From Nodosilinea sp. PGN35 (GTDB lineage: Bacteria > Cyanobacteriota > Cyanobacteriia > Phormidesmidales > Phormidesmidaceae): a stretch of DNA of 64,000 nt. The stretch covers positions 62,001-126,000 of the forward strand of contig NZ_JAQKQJ010000012.1 of NCBI RefSeq assembly GCF_029109325.1, written 5' to 3'. This document shows positions 1-8,714 of this stretch, piece by piece. Position numbers and translations under genes: made by a program. Under the pieces are notes generated by a model, which was not told the origin of the DNA, did not search any database, and was given only the letters and a program-made list of their open reading frames with translations. How positions within the stretch are numbered: the first letter of the stretch is position 1; every line of letters starts with the position of its first letter.

Positions 1-618
1 CAGCTCACCGCTGGCCCCCCGGTGGCCGATTACCAGCGGGGCTTGACTGTCGAGCGTGTTGAGGCTCCTGAGGTTGGGGGTTGCGATCGGTGCTTCTAGC
101 AGCCTGCCGCTGGCATCAAAGTGCAGAATGTAGGGGCCAAATTCGTCGCCCACCCAAATGTCGCCCTTGCCGTCGATAACAAACGATTCCACATCGAAGT
201 CAGCGCCGGTCAGCAGGCGCTCGGTGGTGTCTTGGTTAACAATGGCAAAGGGAATCAGGCCGTTGGGGTCGCTGAGCTGCACAAAGCCCTGAACTGCAAC
301 GCTGGCGTCGCCGCCCTCAGCACCGACAAAGCTGGGGTCAACCTGATACAGCCGCAGCAGATAGTCGGCGCTGTTGGTCTTGGCCCCAAAGCCGTTGTCA
401 GAGAGAAACCAGAAGGTTGCGCCGTCGCCACCGGGGACAAACTGAACCCCGCTAAACCCCTGGATCGGTTGACCATCGAAGGGGCCAGTGCGACCATTGC
501 CTGTGACTGGTTGGCCGGTGCCGTCGTTGCCGCCTGCGGCAGGGCCTGCGGCAAAGGTATCGGCGGGCAGTGAGGCAAAGCCGGTTAGCTTTACCCCCTG
601 AGTTGTATCAAAAACCAT
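1..618 (-). CDS. Glycerophosphodiester phosphodiesterase with N-terminal esterase-like (phytase-type) domain, partial
   Basis: The left edge cuts this gene: 206 codons from the ATG at 618 are visible and the frame is still open at base 1. Residues about 10-190 resemble the esterase-like/phytase-type propeller domain (PF13449 type), with [10 protein letters not shown] near 69-78 and [14 protein letters not shown] near 154-167. The last visible residues, [10 protein letters not shown] (197-206), are the first catalytic motif (HRGASG) of glycerophosphodiester phosphodiesterases, which hydrolyse glycerophosphodiesters to an alcohol and glycerol 3-phosphate. A fusion of the two domains is therefore inferred. 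The start is supported by a purine-rich GAGGAGAG ribosome site eight bases upstream. No clear signal peptide is seen at the N-terminus. The GDPD half lies outside the window, so its completeness cannot be judged. Confidence 0.75.
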   Translation of the reverse strand, partial: MVFDTTQGVKLTGFASLPADTFAAGPAAGGNDGTGQPVTGNGRTGPFDGQPIQGFSGVQFVPGGDGATFWFLSDNGFGAKTNSADYLLRLYQVDPSFVGAEGGDASVAVQGFVQLSDPNGLIPFAIVNQDTTERLLTGADFDVESFVIDGKGDIWVGDEFGPYILHFDASGRLLEAPIATPNLRSLNTLDSQAPLVIGHRGASGEL

Positions 619-1094
619 CGCGCAAGGCTCTCCTCAAGTACTCGTTTTAATCTGTTTAAGGAGGCGTCAAAAACCTCTGCCAAGCTTTTTGCCCAGCAAA
701 TTATTTTCTACCCCAATTGCCAGAAAAGATGCTCTCACAAAAGCTTGAGGGCAAGATTAAATATGGGCGACTTTATGGTTAACTTTGTTTCCCCTGTGCA
801 TTAAGAGGTTGTTTACCTCAAATCTGACCTGAGAAAACCCCATGCAAAACAAAAAACAATTGGGACATTGTTCTGCGATCGCTCTACAAGACATCGGTTT
901 CAATAGATAGAAAAATTGGGCCAGAAGAGGCGATCGCATTCCTCCCCGTACGCCGTTAAATTCAACCTGAAAATCGGCAGGTTTCCGCGGGTTTGCCCTG
1001 GGAGAATCTCGGTAGCCCCGGGGGTTCGCAGCTCGGTCGATCTGCACCGTCACGCCAGCATTCTGAAAGCAGCGAGACGGCAAAGTCAGCGGTT
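619..1094. other. Gene-free stretch upstream of the GDPD gene
   Basis: About 475 bases between two minus-strand genes, AT-richer than the surroundings. It should hold the promoter of the GDPD gene and the 3' end of the cyclase transcript. An open frame at 757-1083 on the minus strand shows no recognisable domain or coding character, and I do not call it. No strong hairpin terminator is visible. Confidence 0.4.
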
Positions 1095-4000
1095 TCAGGT
1101 GCCGGACTCGGGGGCGTCGGATCGACTGCTGGGGCTGATATAGTAGCGGTTGCGCCCGGCTAGCTTTGCCTGATACAGCGCGGCGTCGGCGGCGGACAGA
1201 AGTTCAGCAGGTAGGCTCTGGGCCTCGGGTGTGCAGCAGGCAATGCCAAAGCTAAAGGTGATGTGATCGGCAACCAAGGAAAACTCGTGGGGCAACCGGG
1301 CCTGGGCGAGGTCGTGCTGCATGCGCTCGACGACTACCATCACCCCGGCGATCGCGGTCTGGGGCAGCAGCACCACAAACTCTTCACCCCCGTAGCGAGC
1401 CAGCAAGTCCCCAGGGCGTTGGACATTGGCCCTCAAAATCTGCGCCACCTGCTGTAGACACAGATCCCCAGCCGGGTGGCCGTAGTGGTCGTTGTAGGGT
1501 TTAAAGTAATCGACATCGCCCATGATCAGCGCCAGACCGGTGCCCTCCCGCTGCGCCCGCGCCCACTCCTGGGCCAGCACCTGGTCAAAATGGCGACGGT
1601 TGGCCACCTGGGTCAGGGCGTCGGTGGTGGCCATGCGGTTGAGGTCTTCATTGACCTGCTGAAGCTGCTGGGTCAGTCCCTGGAGTCTAATCTCCACCTG
1701 CATCTGGGCATCGATATCTTGAAACGCCCCGTAGAGGCGCACGCAGGTGCCCTCCACAAACTCTGCCTTACCCAGGGAGCGCACCCAGCGCAGATTGCCC
1801 TTGGCCGTAACGATTTGCAGCTTTTCATCCCAGGGTTGCCCGTTTTGGCGCGCTTGCTCCAGGGCGGTGAGAATGCGCTGGCGGTCAACCCCTTCGGGGT
1901 AAAAGTTGAGGGCGGTTTCTAAGGTAGGCTCAAAGTCCGCCTCAGCCTCATGGATCTCCCGCGTGGTCGGCGTCCAGTGAACCACGCCCTGGCGCAGATC
2001 GACCTCCCACCCCCCCACCCGAGCCACGGTATTGGTCTGCTCAAGAAAGTTCTGGGTGCGCTGCAACTCCTGTTCTATGTGCTTTCGCTGGGTGATGTCT
2101 CGCCCCTCGGGAATCAGCAGCACCACCTGGCCCTGGTCGTTAAACACAGGCCGCAGCGAAAAGTCAACGGTGATCACCTGCTGGTCGGCCCCCTGCACCT
2201 GCACCTCGTAGCGGATGAACTCTCCCTGGCTGGCCGCTGCGATCGCCCGCTTGAGCTGGGCCTGGGTTTCAGCCGAAATGTTCCACCAGCCCGTCTCCCA
2301 GAACAGGCGACCCACCACGTCTTCGCGCTCAAAGCCGCCGAAGGCCAGAGCCGTCTGGTTGGCCTCTAGCAGCGTGCCGTCGGGGGCGAGCAGACCAATA
2401 AACTGATACATCTGGTCGAAGATCGCCTGAAAGCGCTGCTGACTTTCCCGCAGCGCCAGCTCGGCAATCACTCGATCGGTCACGTCCCGCACCATCACTA
2501 GGGTGTCGTTGTCTTCCAGGGGCACAATTCGCGCCTCTTCGTAGTAGCGTTGGCCAGCCACGGTAATGGTGTATTCATCAATCTGGCGTTCGCCCGTCTC
2601 CAGAGCCCGGTGAATCATGCGCAGCCGCCGATCGGCTAGATCCTGGGGCAGCATTTCGTAGATTGACTGGGGGCGATGGCGGTCGATGGTGCCGTAGAGG
2701 GTGAGCTCGCCGCCAGAAATAAACTCGTAGCGCACTCCCTGTCGATCAATGCGCATCAGCAGGTCGGGAATAGCCTCCAGCATGGCCCGCTTGGTGGCCT
2801 CACTGTGCTGCAAATCCAGCTCAATCTGCTTGCGTTCGGTAATGTCCTGGATATAGCCCAAGAACTTGGTCACCGTGCCATTGGGGGCGTAAATAATGCG
2901 GGTGAACTCTGCTATCCAGCGATAGTCACCCTGGGCGTGGCGTAGCCGATACTCCGTGGCGAGGCAGGGGGCCTGGGCTGCCACAGCGGTTTGTACCTCC
3001 GCCTGCATCGCGCTGACATCCTCCGGGTGAATCAGCGAGGTAAAGGCCACCCGGCCCCCCATTAGATCCTGCGGGTCGTATCCCAGCTGCGCCTGCACGT
3101 TGGGGGAGACATACTCCACTGGCCAGTCATCGGCTGGCCCCCAGCGAATCACTACCGTGGGGCCACCTATGAACAGACTGCGCTCTTCCTCAAGGGCCTG
3201 CTCTACCCGCTTGCGCTCACTGATATCCTGCACCATGGCCAAATCTGAAATCGGCTGCCCATCCTCATCCCGCAAAATTGACAGCACGAGATTTGTCCAC
3301 CGCACCCCGCCATCTTTGTGAAAGTAGCGCTTCTCCAGGGAGACAGACGTGGCCTCCCCAGCGTAGAGTTTAGCCAGGGCTGCCTCGGTCTCCCGGTACT
3401 CGTCGGGATGGGCAATGTCCTGGTAGCGCAGCTGCAAAAGTTCTGCTTCGCTGTAGCCCAGCATGTCGCAGTAGGCCTGGTTGACCTGCAAAAACTGACC
3501 GTCTAAAGCCGCCTGATTGATGCCAATGGCCGCCTGCTGAAAAATCGCCCGCAGGCGACTTTCACTCAGGCGCAGAGCCGCCTCCAGCTGTTTCTGGCCG
3601 GTTATATCGGTGGCAATGCCGTCGAGCCGCACCGGCTGGCCCGCCGAGTCGTAGGTCACCCGAGAGCGATCGCGCACCCAGCGCAGGGTGCCGTCGGCAT
3701 GGGCAATCCGGTACTCCAAATCAAAGCAGGATTGTGACTCTAGCTGACTGAGTAACTGGTCTATTTTGGGCTGATCCGCCGGGTGTATCAGCCTTCGCCA
3801 CAGGTTGGGGTCAGTCAAAAAATCCTGCTCAGTGTAGCCGTAGAGGGTTTCAACCGCAGCATTGACGTACTGAGTGGTCATCGTTGATAGATCGATCGAC
3901 CACACCACTCCATTGATGTTGCTGAGAATGCTGTGCAGCAGAGCGTGCTGGGCCTCTAGTTCTCCCCGAGCCGCCGCTAGCGCCTGATTGCGCTCATCCA

Positions 4001-4394
4001 CCTGCTGGGCCAGCACCTGGTTGAGACGCTCCCTGAGCGCCTCTGCCTGCTTGCGTTCCGTCACATCCCGCAGAATAGACAGGTGCAGATGAGAACAGAC
4101 GTTAGCCGTAGCGGAGTACTCGACGACGCGTTCGTCGCCAGTGCTCACCCTGAGCACGATTTCTCCCTGCATGCTGCCCTGGGCCAGAAAAGCCTGCCAC
4201 TGGGCGGTCAGATCTACCCCAGGAGGCACCACACAAAAGTCGGCAATAGTGCGGCCAATCACCTGCTCTGGCCCACAGCGTAACAGTTTGCAAGCGGCGG
4301 GGTTGATCTCAACGTAGCGGCCCTGGTCGTCAGCGAGCAGCATAGCATCAAGGGCCATATTGAAGAGGCTGCGTCCCTGAAATTCTAACAGCAT
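1095..4394 (-). CDS. Multi-PAS diguanylate cyclase (seven PAS modules + GGDEF)
   Basis: Makes the second messenger cyclic di-GMP from two GTP. Seven successive PAS/PAC modules fill roughly the first 900 residues (each ends in a DITxxK/DVTxRK-type PAC signature such as GIATDITGQKQ and YIQDITERKQ). A coiled-coil linker follows the first module. The GGDEF domain occupies the last ~180 residues, with the active-site loop RYGGEEF intact and an RPGD allosteric inhibition site five residues before it. No EAL domain and no transmembrane helix are seen, so it is probably a soluble sensor. The frame extends upstream to a TTG at 4490, but the ATG at 4394 (MLLEFQGRSLF) begins just before the first PAS and is preferred; this choice is uncertain. 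The ligands of the PAS modules cannot be read from sequence. Confidence 0.9.
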   Translation of the reverse strand: MLLEFQGRSLFNMALDAMLLADDQGRYVEINPAACKLLRCGPEQVIGRTIADFCVVPPGVDLTAQWQAFLAQGSMQGEIVLRVSTGDERVVEYSATANVCSHLHLSILRDVTERKQAEALRERLNQVLAQQVDERNQALAAARGELEAQHALLHSILSNINGVVWSIDLSTMTTQYVNAAVETLYGYTEQDFLTDPNLWRRLIHPADQPKIDQLLSQLESQSCFDLEYRIAHADGTLRWVRDRSRVTYDSAGQPVRLDGIATDITGQKQLEAALRLSESRLRAIFQQAAIGINQAALDGQFLQVNQAYCDMLGYSEAELLQLRYQDIAHPDEYRETEAALAKLYAGEATSVSLEKRYFHKDGGVRWTNLVLSILRDEDGQPISDLAMVQDISERKRVEQALEEERSLFIGGPTVVIRWGPADDWPVEYVSPNVQAQLGYDPQDLMGGRVAFTSLIHPEDVSAMQAEVQTAVAAQAPCLATEYRLRHAQGDYRWIAEFTRIIYAPNGTVTKFLGYIQDITERKQIELDLQHSEATKRAMLEAIPDLLMRIDRQGVRYEFISGGELTLYGTIDRHRPQSIYEMLPQDLADRRLRMIHRALETGERQIDEYTITVAGQRYYEEARIVPLEDNDTLVMVRDVTDRVIAELALRESQQRFQAIFDQMYQFIGLLAPDGTLLEANQTALAFGGFEREDVVGRLFWETGWWNISAETQAQLKRAIAAASQGEFIRYEVQVQGADQQVITVDFSLRPVFNDQGQVVLLIPEGRDITQRKHIEQELQRTQNFLEQTNTVARVGGWEVDLRQGVVHWTPTTREIHEAEADFEPTLETALNFYPEGVDRQRILTALEQARQNGQPWDEKLQIVTAKGNLRWVRSLGKAEFVEGTCVRLYGAFQDIDAQMQVEIRLQGLTQQLQQVNEDLNRMATTDALTQVANRRHFDQVLAQEWARAQREGTGLALIMGDVDYFKPYNDHYGHPAGDLCLQQVAQILRANVQRPGDLLARYGGEEFVVLLPQTAIAGVMVVVERMQHDLAQARLPHEFSLVADHITFSFGIACCTPEAQSLPAELLSAADAALYQAKLAGRNRYYISPSSRSDAPESGT

Positions 4395-4771
4395 TCCATC
4401 GCCCCCCAAACCGGATTGAGGGCAGGTACCAAGGTGCGTAGATAACCCATCAGGTATTGAAGGCACGGTGCAGCTGGCACAAAACAGCAAGGAAACTCAG
4501 CACCCCAGCGCAGAGAGCTAGCTTCTGACCAGTTTATTTTTCCCAGTTTTGAGCTATCAATTGGGGTTGGTTACATAGCGCTGGCCAGCGAACCTAGAAC
4601 CTGGGTGACCGGCTCGCTGCTAAACCTGGGCTGACTCGCTGGCCGGCGTTGCTGCAGGCGACCGTCAAGCCTGGCCAAACTGCTGGGACGGGTGCGGTTG
4701 CAGCGGTTGATCTAGGTTGATTTAGTCAGGCCCCGTTGACAGACGGCCCCTCCGGTAGAAGCATCGCAATA
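4395..4771. other. Gene-free stretch between cyclase and DUF4278 gene
   Basis: About 375 bases upstream of the cyclase start. It presumably carries the cyclase promoter. I see no gene. Two hairpins at its far end are listed separately. Confidence 0.35.
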
Positions 4772-4830
4772 GGCGGGCAAAACCCGCCCAGCCAAACCGC
4801 CTCCGTCAGCAATGCCGACGGAGGCGGTTT
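4772..4830 (-). terminator. Tandem hairpins downstream of the DUF4278 gene
   Basis: Two stem-loops lie just past the stop of the minus-strand DUF4278 gene. The stronger has 14-bp perfect arms (4794-4807 and 4817-4830, arm AAACCGCCTCCGTC) and a 9-base loop. The second is GGCGGG/CCCGCC at 4772-4788 with an A-rich loop. There is no long U run, so this is a probable but not classical intrinsic terminator. Confidence 0.55.
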
Positions 4831-4862
4831 CAAGCAATCATTCAAGCAGTCAGTTGTGTAGC

Positions 4863-5315
4863 CTAGCTGGCAGCGGCACCGCTGCGGCTATAGGTGGCCC
4901 AGAAGCTGGGATGCACTTTGCCCTGGATGTGGTTCCAGTATTTGGCGGCGTCTTCGGGTAGACCGGCTTCGGTCGCTAGCCGAGTCAGCATCGACTGCTG
5001 GCGCTGCTTGACCGAGCGGTGCTGGTTCACCATGCGGATACGCGCTCTGTCTTCGGTGCTGAAGGGAGCGGCTACCGCCGGGGCCACAGGAGCCGCCGCA
5101 GGAGCGGCTTCAACTGCGGGAGCCACCGCCGGGGTGCCCGTCTGGTACGTCACACCGCGATAGACCAGGTCTAGGGTGGGCTGCTGAACCGGAGCTTTTT
5201 TGCCGGTGCGGAATCGGATATCGACGCCGCGGAACTTGCCAACTTCATCGGTTAAGTTGGTTTCCACTGCGGGGGGGGTGTAGTCGTAGCTTACGCCGCG
5301 ATAGGTGAGTTTCAT
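4863..5315 (-). CDS. DUF4278 domain-containing protein
   Basis: A 150-residue protein of unknown function belonging to a family found mainly in cyanobacteria. It opens with the family motif MKLTYRGVSYDY and carries a second copy, LDLVYRGVTYQTG, near residues 48-60. An Ala/Pro/Val-rich linker (about 62-85) follows. The basic C-terminal half contains EDRARIRMVNQHRS and ends in a Trp/Tyr-rich stretch. No signal peptide or membrane segment is present. The ATG at 5315 is preceded by GGAGGCGACCCC, a good ribosome site. The two YRGVxY motifs suggest an internal duplication of the DUF4278 unit. It stands alone, with paired hairpins after the stop codon. Confidence 0.85.
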   Translation of the reverse strand: MKLTYRGVSYDYTPPAVETNLTDEVGKFRGVDIRFRTGKKAPVQQPTLDLVYRGVTYQTGTPAVAPAVEAAPAAAPVAPAVAAPFSTEDRARIRMVNQHRSVKQRQQSMLTRLATEAGLPEDAAKYWNHIQGKVHPSFWATYSRSGAAAS

Positions 5316-5532
5316 GGGGTCGCCTCCAAAAGATCAAGGGATTTGATCAGAACATTGGGGCGCGTTCCTTCGGGGGCTATTAACCCCTACTTCCGTCTCA
5401 CTTTAGTCTGGAGGAGAAAAGTGAGATGAACGAATTTCTGATTACTTCTGTATAGTAAGCTACGGTTTTGGCCCATGTCAAGGAAATTGCCGTTCTGTAT
5501 AAGCTTCTACACAATCCTGTATCCCTTGTATC

Positions 5533-6129
5533 TCAAAGGATTGAGGCGTTCAGCGGGAATTCAGAAAAAACCTGCCATTTTTGCCCGTCGTGGCGAAGCA
5601 GGGTGAGGGCGGGCACCACAAACTCGGCGGCAAAGGGGCGCTGCTCAAATTCTGCCCAAGCGCGGTGAAATGCGGCGGGCGTCAGGTCGCGGAAGCCGAC
5701 GGTGACGTGGGGGGTGAAGGGCCAAGGGGCGCGGCGACGGCCAGAATTTGGTTCCCGGTAGCCTTGACACAACCCGCAGTGGGTTTCTAAATGGGCTACT
5801 AACGCTGGCTGCAAAGCCAGCAGCGCCGCCGTCTGATGCACATCAACGTAGATCACTCGGGGTGGAAACGCATTAAACCCTTCTAGAAAAACGGGAATGG
5901 GTGGGTGCTGCTGAACAAATTGGTGCAGGTGGTGGGTTAGCTCCCCCAGCCGGTCTAGAGGCCAATCAAAGGGCGGCTGTAGGGTAATGTGGGGCGGAGA
6001 TCTGAGGGCGGCCTGACTGCCATAACGTAGCTTGATGTCCTGCTGGATAGCGGTAATGGCCTCCTGCACCAGCTGAGGCGGCAGCAGAGCCACAAAAAAA
6101 CGAGCAGATTTTGGCGGTGGGCTGGCCAT
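5533..6129 (-). CDS. 2H phosphoesterase / 2'-5' RNA ligase family protein
   Basis: Member of the two-histidine (2H) superfamily, enzymes acting on 2'-5' or cyclic phosphodiester bonds in RNA or nucleotides. Both catalytic HxT motifs are present: PPHITLQPP (His47, Thr49) and TPHVTVGF (His141, Thr143), separated as usual for LigT/ThpR-like proteins. Length (198 aa) is typical. A TTG four codons upstream could also start the frame, but the ATG at 6129 (MASPPPKSARFF) is more usual and directly precedes the first strand RFFVALLPP. The substrate cannot be assigned. The next gene upstream (DUF2808) is on the same strand with a short gap, so co-transcription is possible. Confidence 0.85.
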   Translation of the reverse strand: MASPPPKSARFFVALLPPQLVQEAITAIQQDIKLRYGSQAALRSPPHITLQPPFDWPLDRLGELTHHLHQFVQQHPPIPVFLEGFNAFPPRVIYVDVHQTAALLALQPALVAHLETHCGLCQGYREPNSGRRRAPWPFTPHVTVGFRDLTPAAFHRAWAEFEQRPFAAEFVVPALTLLRHDGQKWQVFSEFPLNASIL

Positions 6130-6163
6130 AGAGCCGGGCAAACCTCAGGGATGAAAACTCGGG

Positions 6164-6760
6164 CTAGGGCCAGCGGTTGCGATCCCTCTCATAGAACGTC
6201 AGCCGGGCGTAGCCGAGAAAAGTAGGTTCTACCGTGTCGCCCACCGGGTAAGCCGTTGCCCCAAACAGGTAGACCCCGCCAAAGCGAGGATTTCTTACGG
6301 GCCGCAGGGCCAGGGTGATGGGTGCCCCTGGGGCAGCGGGCGGGTCGAAGGGAATGGTCAACTCGCGGGTGTCTGGGGCTTGGGTGAGTTCGCCCAAAGG
6401 TAGCGACACCCGGCCCTCGGAGGTGTTGGCGAAGGCTTCGATCGCCTCTAGCCGGTAGCGAAAAATGGGGTCGTAGCCTTCATTCAGGCGAATCACCACC
6501 CGGTCTAACGGCTCAGCAGCGGCCTCAGGGAAATCGAAGGTAAGGTAGTAGGTGACGTTGCTTTCGCTGACCAGGTTGCGGGTGGCGTAGCTCTCGGTTA
6601 GGCGTGGCGGGTACGAGAAACCCACGGTGCCGTCCGAGTATTGAATGGCCGGGGCGGAGGCGGGAGCTAAAAATCCTGTGGCAGACCCTAGGGTCAGCAG
6701 ACTGGCACCGGCCAGGGCAGCGCCCCGGCGCAGGTATGACCAAGGTAGATCGGTATGCAT
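6164..6760 (-). CDS. DUF2808 domain-containing secreted protein
   Basis: Exported protein of a cyanobacterial family of unknown role. From the ATG at 6760 the N-terminus reads MHTDLPWSYLRRG, followed by a hydrophobic stretch and an Ala-rich cleavage region (PASAPA near residues 32-37), which is a Sec signal peptide. The mature part carries the family features: a DGTVGFSYPPRL start, YYLTFDFPEAA, and the C-terminal pattern AYPVGDTVEPTFLGYARLTF. An earlier ATG at 6805 would add 15 residues before the basic region; the shorter form gives a more normal signal peptide and is preferred. Neither start has a clear ribosome site. It is probably periplasmic or wall-associated. Confidence 0.82.
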   Translation of the reverse strand: MHTDLPWSYLRRGAALAGASLLTLGSATGFLAPASAPAIQYSDGTVGFSYPPRLTESYATRNLVSESNVTYYLTFDFPEAAAEPLDRVVIRLNEGYDPIFRYRLEAIEAFANTSEGRVSLPLGELTQAPDTRELTIPFDPPAAPGAPITLALRPVRNPRFGGVYLFGATAYPVGDTVEPTFLGYARLTFYERDRNRWP

Positions 6761-6879
6761 AGGGCGATCGCGGCAACAATCCCCCACCGTGGGCGACTGC
6801 GACATCGCCAGCGGCGGGCTAGATAGCTTAAGTCTAGCGCCGCCTGCCGGAAAATTTGGGCCAGAACTTTGAGATTGCC

Positions 6880-8334
6880 CTAGGTGTCAAACAGGTTGAG
6901 CTGTAGCTCTGGCTTGACCCGCATCACCACCAGAGTCATGTCGTCGTCGTTGCCGCGATCGCCGCCAATGAAGCGATCGAGCAGGTCAAAGGTGTACTCT
7001 AAAATTGCCTCAGCTGAGGTGCAGTTGCGGCAGGCCCACTGGAGCGCCCGCTCCAGGTTTTCTTCCTCAAACCGCTCGCCGCGAGGGTTGGCGGCCTCGG
7101 TAAAGCCGTCGGTGTAAAACACCACCGTGTCGCCCGGCTGTAGTTCCACTTCGGCCTCGCAGTACTCGGTGTTCATGTCGAGCCCCAGCAGCATACCGGG
7201 GGTGTCGAGCCGGGTAATGGTGTTGGTGGCCGCCTGCCACAGCAGCGGTGGGTTGTGGGCGGCGTTGCCGTAGGCCAGGCGGCGGGTTTTGGGGTTGTAT
7301 TCGGCATAGAACAGCGTCACAAAGCGGTTTGAGCTTTCGAGATCGCTGTGCATGACAAAGTTTAAGTCCTGCAAAATGCGGGCGGGCGAATGGCCGTTGA
7401 GCACCTCCGTGCGCAGCATGCCCCGCATCATGGTCATGATTAACCCGGCGGGCACCCCCTTACCCATCACATCGCCAATGGCAAAGCTCCAGGGGGCCGC
7501 CGCCGTCTGCTGGGAGCCGCTCTGGCGCAGCTGGTCAAAGGTGGTGGGAATAAAGTCGTAGTAGTCGCCGCCGACCTTGTGGGCGGTGCGGCACTTGGCG
7601 GCCAAATCCATGCCCTGGATGGCGGGGCACTCGCGGGGCAGCAGCTGCAGCTGAATTTCGGCTCCGATCTCAAGCTCGCGATCGAGGCGCTCTTTTTTGC
7701 GCACCGCCGCCGTTAGCTCGTTGTTCTCGATCGCCACCGAGGTCTGGTCGGCCACCAGGCGCACCAGCTTTTGGCGGGTCTCGGTCCAGGCGTAGTCGGG
7801 GTCGCGGCTAAACACGTAGAGTCGCCCCCGCTCCACGTTTTGCACAATGATGGCGGTGCCAAACAGCTGAAACTCGTCGCCCAGGTAGCGGTTCACCTGG
7901 CGATCGAGGGCCAGCATGGCGTTGCGCGCCATCGACATCATGCTGCTCTCAGGGGCGGCCTGAAAGCTAGCGGTCACCTGACGGGTGGCGGCTTCTAGAG
8001 CCGATCGCACATTTTGGCACTGGTCTTCGCTCTGGCAGTGCAGCCGCTCTAGGCGCACCTGGCCGTCGGCGCGAAACAGCACCAGCGCTCCGCCGCTGGC
8101 ATCGGTCACCCGGCTGGCAATCATCGGGATCAGCTCGAGGAACTGGTTGAGATTGTTGAGGCTGCGGAGGGCAAACCCCAGAGAACTCAGCAAATCTTGA
8201 ATTTTGTACTGCTCGCGCTGCAGCCGCGCCACCAGCTCCTTGAGGGCAAACACTGGCGGCGTATCGGGTAGAGGGCTACTGCTAGCACTCTCAAAGGATG
8301 GCGATGACCCGGATGGCATGGGAACAGCTGTCAT
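6880..8334 (-). CDS. GAF-domain PP2C-type (RsbU/SpoIIE-like) serine phosphatase
   Basis: Predicted protein serine/threonine phosphatase of the PPM (SpoIIE/RsbU) family, usually acting on anti-sigma-factor antagonist or similar partner-switch proteins. The N-terminal 30 residues are Ser/Pro-rich and disordered. A GAF-like sensor domain follows at about 45-205 (GGALVLFRADGQVRLERL). The catalytic domain fills about 215-480 and has the metal-binding motifs KVGGDYYDF, AIGDVMGKGVPA, VFYTDGFTEA and RGNDDDMTLVV, so it looks active. The ATG at 8334 (MTAVPMPSG) is chosen over a TTG five codons upstream; AGG lies seven bases before it. No anti-sigma or STAS gene is adjacent, so the target is unknown. 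Confidence 0.87.
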   Translation of the reverse strand: MTAVPMPSGSSPSFESASSSPLPDTPPVFALKELVARLQREQYKIQDLLSSLGFALRSLNNLNQFLELIPMIASRVTDASGGALVLFRADGQVRLERLHCQSEDQCQNVRSALEAATRQVTASFQAAPESSMMSMARNAMLALDRQVNRYLGDEFQLFGTAIIVQNVERGRLYVFSRDPDYAWTETRQKLVRLVADQTSVAIENNELTAAVRKKERLDRELEIGAEIQLQLLPRECPAIQGMDLAAKCRTAHKVGGDYYDFIPTTFDQLRQSGSQQTAAAPWSFAIGDVMGKGVPAGLIMTMMRGMLRTEVLNGHSPARILQDLNFVMHSDLESSNRFVTLFYAEYNPKTRRLAYGNAAHNPPLLWQAATNTITRLDTPGMLLGLDMNTEYCEAEVELQPGDTVVFYTDGFTEAANPRGERFEEENLERALQWACRNCTSAEAILEYTFDLLDRFIGGDRGNDDDMTLVVMRVKPELQLNLFDT

Positions 8335-8587
8335 GGACGACCTGTGCAAATAATCTCGACAACAGAGCCCTTGGGAGACTCAGCGAACGAAACGACCAAC
8401 TAAATATAGGGGCTAAATGAAAAATCGGTGCACGCCTTTGGGCTTAGGCGTCAAAACTCCCTATATTTGGCTGTATACAGCGACTTTTGCGGAGGCTCCG
8501 ATCGCAGCGACAACCGGGGATAGCCCATAGTAGCGCACAAATTGAAGGCCAAGAATAGCATTCCCGGCGGGAGTTGACCACTTCTTT
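8335..8587. other. Gene-free stretch upstream of the phosphatase
   Basis: Together with the G-rich tract that follows, this makes about 380 bases without a gene. The first 150 bases should hold the phosphatase promoter. Open frames here are Pro/Ser low-complexity artefacts. Confidence 0.35.
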
Positions 8588-8714
8588 GGAGAGAGAAAAT
8601 TGGGGGAAGGTGAGGGATTGAGGAGGTGGGGGCGAGGGAGAGTGGGGGAGTTTTGGGTGTTGAGTTGAGGATGGGGGTGCTGGGGCAGGTGGGGGAGCTG
8701 GGGGAGGAGATGCT
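8588..8714. repeat. G-rich low-complexity tract at the 3' side of cobK
   Basis: Short runs of GGGGG and GGGG are separated by A/T-rich spacers, including a GTTTTGGGTGTTGAG-type unit. It is the opposite-strand counterpart of the C-rich AACCCAAAA tract at 9530-9620, so cobK sits between two inverted tracts of the same type. The spaced G-runs could form G-quadruplexes. Such short repeats are common in cyanobacteria, and the tract has no coding character. Confidence 0.6.

Noticed and set aside
757..1083. Minus-strand open frame of 108 codons
   Set aside because: No domain, irregular composition and AT-rich intergenic character; more likely leader DNA of the GDPD gene.
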